Positions 8,726-19,300 of a DNA stretch of 64,000 bases are shown one piece after another. Location of the stretch: the NCBI GenBank assembly GCA_944342015.1, contig CALVMC010000002.1:62001-126000 (forward strand). Reading direction: 5' to 3'. Position 1 is the first letter of the stretch, and every line of letters begins with the position of its first letter. The DNA is from an uncultured Clostridia bacterium. GTDB lineage: Bacteria; Bacillota; Clostridia; Christensenellales; CALVMC01. The position numbers were made by a program, and so were the translations under genes. The notes under the pieces were generated by a model that saw only the letters and a list, made by a program, of their open reading frames with translations, did no database searches and was not told the origin of the DNA.

Positions 8726-9619
8726 TTAACCTACTATTTCATCGACGAATGTTTTGGGTTCAAATTCGAGCAAATCGTCGAGTTTTTCCCCTACGCCTAT
8801 AAATACGACAGGAATTTCTTTTTCAGCACTGATTGCGAATACTACTCCGCCTTTTGCCGTGCCGTCTAATTTATTAAGTATAATTCCGTCGATATCCACC
8901 GCTTCCCCGAAAATATCGACCTGCGAGACGGCATTCTGACCGGTAGTGGCGTCCAAAACGATATAGCATCTGTAATCGGCGTCCGGCCTTTCCCTCTGAA
9001 CGACTTTATATATTTTTTTAAGTTCTTCCATAAGGTTCTTTTTAGTTTGCAACCTTCCTGCGGTATCTATAAGAAGAACGTCGTAATTTTTGGCTTTCTG
9101 GGAACTCAGAGCGTCAAAGACGACCGCTGCCGCATCGGCGCCTTCCTCGTGTTTGATAAGTCTTGCTCCGCCTCTTTTTGCCCAAACTTCGAGCTGTTCG
9201 CCTGCCGCCGCCCTGAAAGTATCGGCAGCTGCAATTACCACGCTTTTACCTTTTTTTCTGAAAAACTCCGAAAGCTTTCCTATTGCCGTGGTTTTTCCGA
9301 CGCCGTTAACCCCTGCAACAAGAATAACAAGAGGATACTCGTATTCGGGAATTTCGTAGTCTATCTCTTCGAGCATTATTTTTTTGAGTAAATCCTTGGC
9401 GTCTTCGGGATTTTTAAGTTTTTCTCTGAAAACCCCGTCCTTTAACTTTTCTATAATATTATCGGTTGCGGTTGCACCTAAATCGGAACTTAAAAGGGAC
9501 ATTTCGAGTTCTTCGTAAAACTCGTCTAAATTTTTAGCATTGAAAGCGTTAAAAATCTTTTTGGAAATATTATCGGCTGTTTTTTTAAGACCTTCTTTTA
9601 TTTTGGAAAAGAAACCCAT
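8726..9619 (-). CDS. ftsY: Signal recognition particle receptor FtsY
   Basis: 297 residues: an NG-domain-only FtsY, without the acidic A domain of proteobacterial forms and of usual length for Gram-positives. The N domain begins MGFFSKIKEGLKKTADNISK, an amphipathic stretch suited to membrane contact. The G domain has GVNGVGKTTAIGKL (about 105-118), DTFRAAAGEQL, DTAGRLQTK and NKLDGTAKGG (about 250-259). It docks ribosome-SRP complexes at the membrane. AAAAGGAG gives a strong ribosome site. It lies 111 nt downstream of smc, the usual smc-ftsY order in Bacillota. Confidence 0.98.
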   Translation of the reverse strand: MGFFSKIKEGLKKTADNISKKIFNAFNAKNLDEFYEELEMSLLSSDLGATATDNIIEKLKDGVFREKLKNPEDAKDLLKKIMLEEIDYEIPEYEYPLVILVAGVNGVGKTTAIGKLSEFFRKKGKSVVIAAADTFRAAAGEQLEVWAKRGGARLIKHEEGADAAAVVFDALSSQKAKNYDVLLIDTAGRLQTKKNLMEELKKIYKVVQRERPDADYRCYIVLDATTGQNAVSQVDIFGEAVDIDGIILNKLDGTAKGGVVFAISAEKEIPVVFIGVGEKLDDLLEFEPKTFVDEIVG

Positions 9620-9730
9620 ATTCTCTCCTTTTTCTCATAATACAAAAATATTATAAGTTTAATTTATTATAATTTCTGCAAAATAAATTTTAATCGTCAA
9701 AGCAAAAAATAATCGGAAAACTTTTAAATT

Positions 9731-12700
9731 TTATGCTTGTTTGCTTTCGGCATAATTTTTAACTGCGTCGGCAAGTTTGACCGAAACTATTTTAGAAACG
9801 CCTTTTTCTTCCATTGTTACGCCGTAAAGAGTGTCCGCAAGTTCCATAGTCGGCTTTCTGTGAGTGATAACGATAAACTGCGTGTTTCTCGAAAACTTAT
9901 GAAGATATTCGGCAAAAAGCTTGGCATTGGAATCGTCGAGAGCGGCTTCTATTTCGTCGAGAATACAGAAAGGCATAGGTCTGAGTTTCAATATTGAAAA
10001 GAGTATAGCAATAGCCGTAAGAGCCTTTTCGCCGCCGCTGAGAAGTGATATATGCTGTAATTTTTTACCCGGAGGCTGTGCAAGAATATCGATACCTGCC
10101 TCTAACGGGTCGTCTGTTTCGTCGGTATTAAGAATAAGTTTTCCTACGCCGCCGCCGAAAAGTTCTTTGAAAATAACACTGAAATTAGCGTTGATTTTTT
10201 CGAAATTCTCCTGAAAAAGCTTAACCATATCGCCCGTGAGACCTGCGATAATTTCTTTCAATGATTTTTCGCTCGTTGCGATATCTTCATACTGTACATT
10301 GAATTCTTCGTATCTTACCTTGGTCTCGTTAAGCATATCTATTGCGCCGACATTGACTTCGCCGCCGAGTTCGGAAATTTTTCTTCTGTATCTGTTGATA
10401 AGACGCTGTCCTTCTTCCGGTTCGAAATCTTCTTTCTTATAAATCATAGCTCCTTCATAAGTAAGATTATAATCTTCCATAATTCTCTGTTGAAGGTATT
10501 CTATATCGGCGTCCACTCTTGCAAGACTTGCTTCCTGAGCGGCGACTTTACTCATAGCCTCGTTTCTGTGCTGAGTTATAACCTTGCGTTCTTCTTCGAG
10601 TCTTTCCTGTTCTGTTTTGTTTGTATCCTTTCCTTCCGAAATAATTTTCAATCTTTCTTTAATTTTCTCTATTTTTTCTCTGTCTTCGCCCGACATTTCC
10701 ATTTCCGAAAGTTTTCTGTTAAGTTCTTTCATTCTCGCATCGAGAATCTGCATACGGGAAGTAGCTTCGTTGATACTTTCGGTAATATTAGTACATTCGC
10801 CTTTAAGTCTTACGATTTCCGAGTTAAAAGTTTCCGTTTCTTTTTCCATAGAAGAAATAGAAAGCATTAATTCGTTTCTTTTGGTTTGCAAACTGTCTCT
10901 TAATTTTCTTTTTTCTTCGAGTTCCTCTCTCTGACGGTTTTTAAGTTCGGAAGCGGTATTTTTCTGAGCGCTTGCGCCGACATCGAGACTTTCGGCAAGT
11001 TTGATTTTTGTGTCTATTGAATCGAAATTATCCTGTAAATTTTTAAGTTCGTCGGAAGTTTTAATAAGTTCTTCGTTTAAAGATTTAAGATTTTCTTCCG
11101 TTTCGTTTAATTTTTCCTGTTTACGGGCTTCTTCTATTTCCGTTTCGTGACACTTGTCGCTAACGCTTTTGAGAGCGGCTTCGAGTTTTGCATTTTCGGC
11201 TTCGAAATTTGCTCCGTTATTAACTAATTTATTTTGAAGCAGTTTTGTTTCTTCTATGCTTTTACGCAGGTTATCTATCTGCGTTTCAGGTCCTAAAAGA
11301 GTAACAGCGCTTTTACCGTTATAGCCGCCGGTAATCGAACCCGAGCGCGAAAAAATTTCGCCCGTTAAAGTTACGATTTTAAATCCGTAATTATATTTTC
11401 TTGCAAGGGAAACGGCATTGTCTACGGTATCGACTACGATAATTCTTCCTAATACCGACTGCATTACCCTTTTATATTTGCTGTCGTAATTTATAAGATT
11501 GCAAGCGACGCCCTGCACGCCCTTTTCTTTCAATGCAGGATGCCCATCATAAGTTTCTGCGCTGACAGAAGTCATCGGAAGGAATGTCACCCTGCCGTAC
11601 TGTTTTTCTTTAAGATAACCTATGAGTTCTTTGGCGTCGTCTTCGTCCTTGGTTACGATATTCTGCAATGTATTTCCGAGCGCAAACTCTATTGCCGTCT
11701 GATATTTTTCCGAAACTTTTATAAGTTCCGCAACTACTCCGCAAACACGGGATTTTACAAAAGAATTCTCTTTTGCGTCCTGCATAAGCTTTTTAACCGA
11801 CGAAACATAACCTTCATAAGAATTTTTAAGATTTTCATAGAAAGTGAGATTGGAAGTCAAAGCGGCAATTCTGTTCCCCGCTTCTCTTACCTCGTCTGCA
11901 TTTTGTTTGGATTTTACGATATTCTCGTTATACTTTCTCTCAAACTCGCTTCTAACGGAGATGTGCCCTTCTCTTTCTCTTTTCAGTATTGAAATATCGC
12001 TGAATAACTTGGATCTGTTTTCTTCGAGAGTGACTATCTCTTTTTTATTGCTGTCGATAACGAATTTAGCGTCGCTTATTTTTTCCGACAAAGCCTCCCT
12101 TCTTTCTTTAAGTCCCGAAATATTTGCTCTTATGTCTGCAATTTCGTCCATAGTTTTGAGCATAAATTCTTCGTGGGCTTTTGCTGCGTCGTCTGCCTTT
12201 TGCAACTCGTCAATGACTTTAAGATAAGCGTCTTCGATTTTTGCGTACTCGTCTCTGCAATCTTTAAGCCTTGTTTCGATTTGAGACACGGCGTAAAGGT
12301 CGGTTGCCATTTGTTCCGATTTATATTCGACGATAGCGTTGCTTTTAACGATATCGTCTTGAAGCCTTTTATACTCTCTCGACATACTTTCAAGACTTGC
12401 GGTAGCGGTACCCTTTTCGCCCGAAATTCTGACCTGTCCTTCGAGAATTTTCATTTGCTGTTCGTTAAGAGAAGCAATTTCGTTATCTGTATTTTCGATA
12501 CTGTTTTTAATGCGCAATAAATCCTTTTCGATTACCTCGCATCTTAAATCAATTTCGTGGATTTCTTCGTTAAGTCCGTTAAGTTTATCTAAAATCTTTC
12601 TTTTATCGTTAGCGCCGTTATCGTATTTATAGATATACATATTTGCTTCGAGTTCTCTCAAAGCGTCTCTGTATTCTAAAAATTTCTGTGCTTTATCCGC

Positions 12701-13339
12701 CTGACGCTCTAAGGTCGCCATCTGATTTTTTATTTCGGTAAGAAGGTCATAGAGTCTTACCATATTTTCCTGAACTCTTGCAAGTTTTCTTTCCGCCTCG
12801 ACCTTTCTTGCCTTAAACTTTAAAATACCTGCGGCTTCTTCGAATATCGTTCTTCTGTCGTCGGGCTTGGAACTTAAAATCTCGTCTATTTTACCCTGAC
12901 CTATTATAGAATAACCTTCTTTACCTGCGCCGGTGTCACGCATAAGGTCTATAATATCTTTAAGTCTGCAAAGGGTATTATTAAGATAATATTCGCTTTC
13001 GTTGGAGCGGTACAACTTTCTTCCGATAGTAACTTCGTTATTCGGGAGATTGAAAAGTTTTTTTCCGTTAGCGTCGGGAGTATTGTCGAAAACGAGAGAA
13101 ACCTCGCAAAAAGAAACCGATTTTCTTTTTTCGGTACCGTTAAATATGACGTCCTGCATATTTTTGCCGCGCAGAACTTTGGCGCTTTGTTCACCAAGCA
13201 CCCACCTTACTGAATCGGCGACATTGCTTTTACCGCAACCGTTAGGTCCGACTATACCGGTAATACCTTCATTGAATTCTATTTTTATTTTATCGGCAAA
13301 AGATTTGAAGCCGAAAAGTTCTATTCTTTTAAAGTTCAA
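9731..13339 (-). CDS. smc: Chromosome partition protein Smc
   Basis: 1202 residues, full length for bacterial Smc, the condensin ATPase that organises and segregates chromosomes. Seen in order: Walker A in GPNGCGKSN (about 31-39), long coiled coils rich in K/E, the hinge (about 510-680, with the glycine-rich segment SRSGSITGGYN just after it), the second coiled coil, then the signature LSGGEKALTAIAILFSI and Walker B CILDEIEAALDD. The first codon is TTG, with GGAG seven bases before it. A promoter (TTGCAA, 16 nt, TATAAT) lies immediately upstream. It is transcribed divergently from rqcH. The many plus-strand ORFs here are shadows of the coiled-coil codons. Confidence 0.98.
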   Translation of the reverse strand: MNFKRIELFGFKSFADKIKIEFNEGITGIVGPNGCGKSNVADSVRWVLGEQSAKVLRGKNMQDVIFNGTEKRKSVSFCEVSLVFDNTPDANGKKLFNLPNNEVTIGRKLYRSNESEYYLNNTLCRLKDIIDLMRDTGAGKEGYSIIGQGKIDEILSSKPDDRRTIFEEAAGILKFKARKVEAERKLARVQENMVRLYDLLTEIKNQMATLERQADKAQKFLEYRDALRELEANMYIYKYDNGANDKRKILDKLNGLNEEIHEIDLRCEVIEKDLLRIKNSIENTDNEIASLNEQQMKILEGQVRISGEKGTATASLESMSREYKRLQDDIVKSNAIVEYKSEQMATDLYAVSQIETRLKDCRDEYAKIEDAYLKVIDELQKADDAAKAHEEFMLKTMDEIADIRANISGLKERREALSEKISDAKFVIDSNKKEIVTLEENRSKLFSDISILKREREGHISVRSEFERKYNENIVKSKQNADEVREAGNRIAALTSNLTFYENLKNSYEGYVSSVKKLMQDAKENSFVKSRVCGVVAELIKVSEKYQTAIEFALGNTLQNIVTKDEDDAKELIGYLKEKQYGRVTFLPMTSVSAETYDGHPALKEKGVQGVACNLINYDSKYKRVMQSVLGRIIVVDTVDNAVSLARKYNYGFKIVTLTGEIFSRSGSITGGYNGKSAVTLLGPETQIDNLRKSIEETKLLQNKLVNNGANFEAENAKLEAALKSVSDKCHETEIEEARKQEKLNETEENLKSLNEELIKTSDELKNLQDNFDSIDTKIKLAESLDVGASAQKNTASELKNRQREELEEKRKLRDSLQTKRNELMLSISSMEKETETFNSEIVRLKGECTNITESINEATSRMQILDARMKELNRKLSEMEMSGEDREKIEKIKERLKIISEGKDTNKTEQERLEEERKVITQHRNEAMSKVAAQEASLARVDADIEYLQQRIMEDYNLTYEGAMIYKKEDFEPEEGQRLINRYRRKISELGGEVNVGAIDMLNETKVRYEEFNVQYEDIATSEKSLKEIIAGLTGDMVKLFQENFEKINANFSVIFKELFGGGVGKLILNTDETDDPLEAGIDILAQPPGKKLQHISLLSGGEKALTAIAILFSILKLRPMPFCILDEIEAALDDSNAKLFAEYLHKFSRNTQFIVITHRKPTMELADTLYGVTMEEKGVSKIVSVKLADAVKNYAESKQA

Positions 13340-13377
13340 TTTATCGCTCCGTATAGCATTACATAATAACTTTTACT

Positions 13378-13405
13378 ATTATACCATAATGGTGAAAATT
13401 TGCAA
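13378..13405 (-). promoter_or_regulatory. Promoter of smc
   Basis: TTGCAA, 16 nt, TATAAT on the minus strand, giving a leader of about 30 nt that contains GGAG before the TTG start. Confidence 0.6.
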
Positions 13406-13469
13406 ATTATATAAAGGCGGTATTTTGCGAAAATTATACAATTAATTCGACAAAGGAAAAAAATCGTGA

Positions 13470-13498
13470 TTTACAAAGGTAATATATAATGATATAAT
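13470..13498 (+). promoter_or_regulatory. Promoter of rqcH, -10 box 9 nt from the start codon
   Basis: TTTACA, 17 nt, TATAAT. The ATG at 13508 follows after nine bases with no Shine-Dalgarno, so the leader would be only about 2-4 nt. Confidence 0.65.
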
Positions 13499-13507
13499 TT
13501 AACTGTT

Positions 13508-15223
13508 ATGCCTAACGATTTTATAAACATAAACGCATTATGCTCAGAACTTAACGAAAAACTCAACGGCGGACACATAGAAAAGGTCACGCAGCCCGAA
13601 GACGACGAAGTACATCTGTATGTCAGAAACGGCTCGGGAAATTTTATTTTGGTCATATCCGCAAGTCCGTCCTATCCGAGAATACACCTAACGGCAACTA
13701 AGAAAAAGAATCCCCTAACCGCTCTTTCTTTTTGTATGTTTTTAAGGCGTTTCGTTCAAGGCGGCAAAATCAATAATATACAAACCCTTAACTGCGACAG
13801 AATTGCGGACATATCGGTAACCAAAAAGAATGAAATGCTTGACGATATAACCGTTCATATAGTTTGCGAACTTATGGGAAGATACAGTAACATAATCGTA
13901 TGCGACGAAAATTACATAATAATGCTTCCTTTAAAAATCATACCCTTCGAACCTTCAACCGACAGAATAATTGCACCGAAAGCAAAATACGAGTTTTTGA
14001 AACAGAACAAAATATTACCCGCCGACAAGGAAAGAATTAAAAGTCTTTTAGAAAAAGACGAATTCAAAAAAACCGTAAACGGCGATATAGACGAAAACTC
14101 CGTAAATCTGCTTTGTGCAAACATAGCAGGCTTTTCCAAAAAAACATTTGAAATTTTACTTGAAAAATACGGCAATGAAGAAATAAAAACGGCGGAAAGT
14201 TTAGCCCGTTTAATTTCCTCTTTCGTTAATTTGAACGGAAGCAAGTATTTCTCCCCGTGCACTTTGGGCAATGAAAAAGAAATAAAGGATTTCAGTGCGG
14301 TAGCGCCTGAAAAGGAAAACCGTATATTAAGAGAATCGCTTAACGCCTGCGCCGATATTTATTACTATGAACTAGATAAAAAGGAACGGCTTAAAAGCAG
14401 AGCAAAAAATCTCGAAAGAAATCTCAAAAACAGAAAGGCAAGACTCATAAAAAAAATATCTCTTTTGAAGACAAAATCGGAAGAGAGCAAATGCGCCGAA
14501 GAATATAAACTTAAAGGCGAACTTTTGTTAAACAATATTTATAAACTTAAAAAAGGCGAAAAGGAAGTAATACTGGATAATTATTACGATGGCTCCAAAC
14601 TCAAAATAAAACTCGACGAAACCCTTTATCCCAAGCAAAACATAGAAAAATATTTTAAAACCTACAACAAATTAAAAACGGCAGGTATTATGACTTCAAC
14701 GCAATTAAAGGAAGCGGAAGAAGAACTCGAATATGTAGAAGCCCTTTTTAAAAATCTCGAAATTGCCGAAAACGACGAAGACATAAACGATATGGAAAAA
14801 GAGGTCGGAATATACAAAAACGACAAAAAACAAGGCTCAAAATGCGTTAAAAACCCAAAAAACGAGTCGAAGCCTTTAAAATACTCTGTAAACGGAAAAA
14901 TACTTTTAATCGGAAAAAACAATTTTCAGAACGAAAATATAACCTTTAAAATTGCAACTGCCGAAGATATATGGCTTCATATAAAAAATTCTCACGGCGC
15001 CCACGCAGTACTCGAAAAAGGCTCTTCAAAAAAGGATATACTTACCGCCGCCGAAATAACGGCGTATTATTCAACCTCACAAAATGCCAAAACGGAAATA
15101 GATTATACCTTAAAAAAATTTGTTAAAAGACATCCGTCCAAAAAGTCGGGACTTGTAATTTATACCGATTATAAAACTCTGACCGTTGTTCCGAACAAGC
15201 ACGAGGAATTGATTGTTAAATAA
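13508..15223 (+). CDS. rqcH: RqcH / Rqc2 homologue (NFACT family; FbpA-like)
   Basis: 571 residues. The N-terminal NFACT-N domain contains the ELNEKLNGGHIEKV and FCMFLRRFVQGGKI blocks. The middle (about 280-440) is a charged coiled-coil. The C-terminal NFACT-R domain has the AEDIWLHIKNSHGAHAVL motif. In Bacillota this family binds obstructed 50S subunits and adds alanine tails to stalled nascent chains; older annotation calls it a fibronectin-binding protein. The first methionine matches the family's start. There is no ribosome-binding site, and the promoter -10 box ends nine bases upstream. It is convergent with pyrR across a shared terminator and divergent from smc. Confidence 0.95.
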   Translation: MPNDFININALCSELNEKLNGGHIEKVTQPEDDEVHLYVRNGSGNFILVISASPSYPRIHLTATKKKNPLTALSFCMFLRRFVQGGKINNIQTLNCDRIADISVTKKNEMLDDITVHIVCELMGRYSNIIVCDENYIIMLPLKIIPFEPSTDRIIAPKAKYEFLKQNKILPADKERIKSLLEKDEFKKTVNGDIDENSVNLLCANIAGFSKKTFEILLEKYGNEEIKTAESLARLISSFVNLNGSKYFSPCTLGNEKEIKDFSAVAPEKENRILRESLNACADIYYYELDKKERLKSRAKNLERNLKNRKARLIKKISLLKTKSEESKCAEEYKLKGELLLNNIYKLKKGEKEVILDNYYDGSKLKIKLDETLYPKQNIEKYFKTYNKLKTAGIMTSTQLKEAEEELEYVEALFKNLEIAENDEDINDMEKEVGIYKNDKKQGSKCVKNPKNESKPLKYSVNGKILLIGKNNFQNENITFKIATAEDIWLHIKNSHGAHAVLEKGSSKKDILTAAEITAYYSTSQNAKTEIDYTLKKFVKRHPSKKSGLVIYTDYKTLTVVPNKHEELIVK

Positions 15224-15427
15224 AACATTAAACCGATAAATTTATTCAATCGTTTATAAAAATACAAAAGCCAAAAAACGAGTAATAAATAATAGTTTGA
15301 ATTTATCTGTTTTTTATTTGAAAAACGATAACTCATACTCTTATAATTAACTATAAAAATCAAACATAAATTGCTTAAAATTTTTTTGTTGACTTTTAAC
15401 TAATTTTTTATTGTATTTAAAAAATCA

Positions 15428-15461
15428 CAAAAAAATCTTCCCTTTCGGAAAGATTTTTAAA
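15428..15461 (+). terminator. Bidirectional terminator between rqcH and pyrR
   Basis: AAAAATCTTCC, CTTTC loop, GGAAAGATTTTT (one bulged A). Flanking A and T tracts on both sides fit a shared terminator for the two convergent genes. Confidence 0.75.
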
Positions 15462-15485
15462 TTTTCTTTTTGATGCTGTGAATTT

Positions 15486-16927
<1,442 letters not shown>

Positions 16928-16938
<11 letters not shown>

Positions 16939-17539
16939 CTTTTTCACTTTCTTTATTATTATTTTGACTGTCTTTTTTATTTGCTTCGTCCTTAACTTTA
17001 TTCTTCTTTTCGTTGTTGCCGTAAACAAATATAATATAAACAATCAGCATAATAAAGCCGAAAATAATAACAAGATCGGCAACGTTACCTATTCCGAAAT
17101 TAATTCCGAACCAGGTTTCGAAAAACTTATATTCGATAAAGTCCCTTACGAACCCGAACGCAATTCTGTCATAAAGATTTCCGAAAGCGCCTGCAATGAT
17201 AACTACGATTGAAAATCTCAAAAGCCTGTGCGCTTTGGGTTGAATAACAAGAAAAACAAGACCTGCAATGCAAAGTATAAGCGAAATAGTAATAAGAAAC
17301 CACTGTTGCCCTTCGAGAATGCCGAAAGAAGCGCCGAAATTTTCAATATATGTCAAATTACAGAATCCTTCTATAACGGTAATGGAATTTCCGACGGTAT
17401 AATCGAGTGCTTCTGAAACAATGGATTTCGAAAGCAAATCGGCAAGAATAAGAACGACAAGCAAAATAACTTCAACGACATAAAAAATTATATCTTTTTT
17501 TGTTATTTTAACATCGAAAAGTTTCTTAAAAAAATTCAT
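16928..17539 (-). CDS. lspA: Lipoprotein signal peptidase LspA (SPase II)
   Basis: 203 residues with four membrane helices. The substrate-side motif is IENFGASFGIL, and the two catalytic aspartates lie in GNLYDRIAFGFVRDFIEYKF. It removes signal peptides from prolipoproteins after lipidation; a candidate substrate, the lipoprotein at 46562-47485, is in this window. The protein carries a hydrophilic Lys/Asn/Glu-rich extension of about 30 residues after the last helix, longer than the typical family member of about 160 residues. AGGTG precedes the ATG. It sits between sepF and rluD. Confidence 0.96.
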
Positions 17540-17560
17540 ACTCGCACCTGCCGGTTAAAT

Positions 17561-17929
17561 TTATCTTTTTTTATTAATCGAAAGACCGGTAACGCTGACG
17601 CCCGACGGAATAAAAATATACATATTGTCTTTAATATATTGCATTGTTCCGTCAACAGCGTAAATTGCGCCCGATAGAAAATCAAGCATACGCTGAGCGG
17701 TTTCCTCTCTTATTCCCGAAAGGTCGGCAAGAACACTCTGCCTTTCTTTTATGTTATCGATAATCCATTCTATATCTTTAATAGTTTCGGGTTTACTCAA
17801 AACGAACTTCGAGCCCAACTCGCTTGCTAAATTTTTAGAAAGAGCACGGGCTTTGCTTTTGTTGAGTTCCCCTAAACTTTCATATTTTTCCGCAATATCG
17901 TTATCGGATTTTCTACCGTTCCAATTCAT
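17561..17929 (-). CDS. sepF: Cell division protein SepF
   Basis: 122 residues with the SepF (DUF552) core from about residue 38 to the end: LSKPETIKDIEWIIDNIKER, then AQRMLDFLSGAIYAVDG and a final strand DNMYIFIPSGVSV. SepF bundles FtsZ filaments and links them to the membrane. The start overlaps the yggS stop as ATGA, the common yggS-sepF pairing. It is shorter than Bacillus SepF, and the usual N-terminal amphipathic membrane-binding helix is not evident: the first 30 residues are polar (MNWNGRKSDNDIAEKYESLG). Confidence 0.88.
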   Translation of the reverse strand: MNWNGRKSDNDIAEKYESLGELNKSKARALSKNLASELGSKFVLSKPETIKDIEWIIDNIKERQSVLADLSGIREETAQRMLDFLSGAIYAVDGTMQYIKDNMYIFIPSGVSVTGLSINKKR

Positions 17930-18600
17930 AAACGCTCCCCGAAAATCGCGCGACCTACACGAACCATATTTGACCCGTATTTGACGGCAATCTCATAATC
18001 TTCCGTCATACCCATAGAAAGAAATTCGACTTTTAAATTGTTTTGTTTTATATTTTTAATTTTAACATATAAGTTATACATTTGCAAACACATTGTTTCC
18101 AAAGAGGCGATGTCTTTTTTGGGAAGAACGCACATAAGACCTTTTACGGTAATCCTGTCGAACTTTTCCAAGGATTTAATAAAACTTTCGGTATCTTCTT
18201 TTAAGATACCGCCCTTGCTTTCTTCTTCTCCGATATTTATTTCTATTAAAACGGAAGCGTTAATATTTCTTTTTTCGCATTGTTTCTGAATTTCTTCTGC
18301 AAGATTCAACCTGTCGAGAGAATGTATAAGACATACTTTATCAATGATATATTTAACCTTATTAGTTTGAAGTCTTCCTATAAAATGCCATTTAAAGTTT
18401 TGAAGTTTTGGGAATTTTTCGATAAGTTCCTGTACCCTGTTTTCTCCGACATCCAAGACATTGCAATCGGAAAGCAAAGCGATTTCCTCTGCCGACCTTG
18501 TTTTGGTTGCGGCAATAAGGGTTACCTTTCCGTCTCTTTTAACGACAGGCGTAACTGCGTTGATTTTATCGCAAACAATTTTTACATTATCTTTTATCAT
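17926..18600 (-). CDS. yggS: YggS/PLPBP family pyridoxal-phosphate homeostasis protein
   Basis: 224 residues from the ATG at 18600. An alanine-racemase-like TIM barrel with the PLP lysine in TLIAATKTRS (about residue 30). It also has VGENRVQEL, KWHFIGRLQTNK and, near the end, LSMGMTEDYEIAVKYGSNMVRVG, all family hallmarks. It buffers PLP levels and has no known enzymatic reaction. A longer frame reaches 18789, but that part runs antiparallel to no known domain and overlaps the rnc dsRNA-binding domain. The chosen ATG overlaps rnc by 14 nt. Confidence 0.95.
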   Translation of the reverse strand: MIKDNVKIVCDKINAVTPVVKRDGKVTLIAATKTRSAEEIALLSDCNVLDVGENRVQELIEKFPKLQNFKWHFIGRLQTNKVKYIIDKVCLIHSLDRLNLAEEIQKQCEKRNINASVLIEINIGEEESKGGILKEDTESFIKSLEKFDRITVKGLMCVLPKKDIASLETMCLQMYNLYVKIKNIKQNNLKVEFLSMGMTEDYEIAVKYGSNMVRVGRAIFGERL

Positions 18601-19294
18601 AATTTTTTTTAAGCAGTTCCAATGCTTTTTTTGCGCTGTCCTGTTCTGCGGCACGCTTACTTTTTCCGTTACCCACGGAAATTTCCTTTCCGTCGACAAA
18701 GGAAATGCAGCTAAACCTAGGATTATTTGCGCTGCCGTTGCTTTGCGTTTTGAATTTAATATCCAATTTCGCTTTTGCGCAGTACTCATAAAGTTCGGAT
18801 TTTGAATCGATAAGGTTTCCTTTCATAACATTATCGATAATATCGGAAAACTTATCGATAATAAACTGAAAGGCGGCTTTCATTCCGCCGTCACGGTAAA
18901 TTGCGCCTATAAGAGCTTCTAAAATATCCGATTTCATTTTATCGCTTATGCCTTCCCTTCCTTCGTCGTTTGAAAAGGAAGAAGAAGCTATGACATACCG
19001 TGCCAAATCAAGATTTTCGAAAATTTTACAGGTAGGTTCCTTTGATACGATTTTCGCCCTGCCCCTTGTCAGTTGTCCTTCGTCGAGTTTTTTATAATTG
19101 TTCAGAAGAAAATCCGTCACTGCAAGTTGAAGCACCGAATCGCCCAAAAATTCAAGCCTTTCGTAATCGTTGACTCCGTTAACAGCCGAAGAGTGGGTAA
19201 AAGCTCTTTCGATAAGATTTTTATTTTTAAAAACATATCCCGTTATATTTTCTATTTCGGATATATCCTGATTTGAAAGACTGTTTTTTACCAT
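18587..19294 (-). CDS. rnc: Ribonuclease III
   Basis: 235 residues. The signature ERLEFLGDSVLQLAVTDFLL (about 44-63) and the second acidic cluster SDILEALIGAIYRDGG provide the metal ligands. A C-terminal double-stranded RNA-binding domain ends in KSKRAAEQDSAKKALELLKK. It cleaves dsRNA, including rRNA precursors. It starts 6 nt after plsX. In many Bacillota acpP lies between plsX and rnc; it is absent here. Confidence 0.97.
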   Translation of the reverse strand: MVKNSLSNQDISEIENITGYVFKNKNLIERAFTHSSAVNGVNDYERLEFLGDSVLQLAVTDFLLNNYKKLDEGQLTRGRAKIVSKEPTCKIFENLDLARYVIASSSFSNDEGREGISDKMKSDILEALIGAIYRDGGMKAAFQFIIDKFSDIIDNVMKGNLIDSKSELYEYCAKAKLDIKFKTQSNGSANNPRFSCISFVDGKEISVGNGKSKRAAEQDSAKKALELLKKNYDKR

Positions 19295-19300
19295 AATTTT

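Noticed and set aside
9737-13445. Many plus-strand frames of 60-150 codons over smc
   Set aside because: All are reverse-strand shadows of the coiled-coil codons; none has a ribosome site with a plausible protein.
16939-17043. Upstream extension of rluD
   Set aside because: It lies inside lspA and codes for an unconserved lysine-rich peptide before the S4 domain.
18601-18789. Upstream extension of yggS
   Set aside because: It overlaps the rnc dsRNA-binding domain in another frame and adds 63 residues unlike any PLPBP protein; the ATG at 18600 matches the family start.
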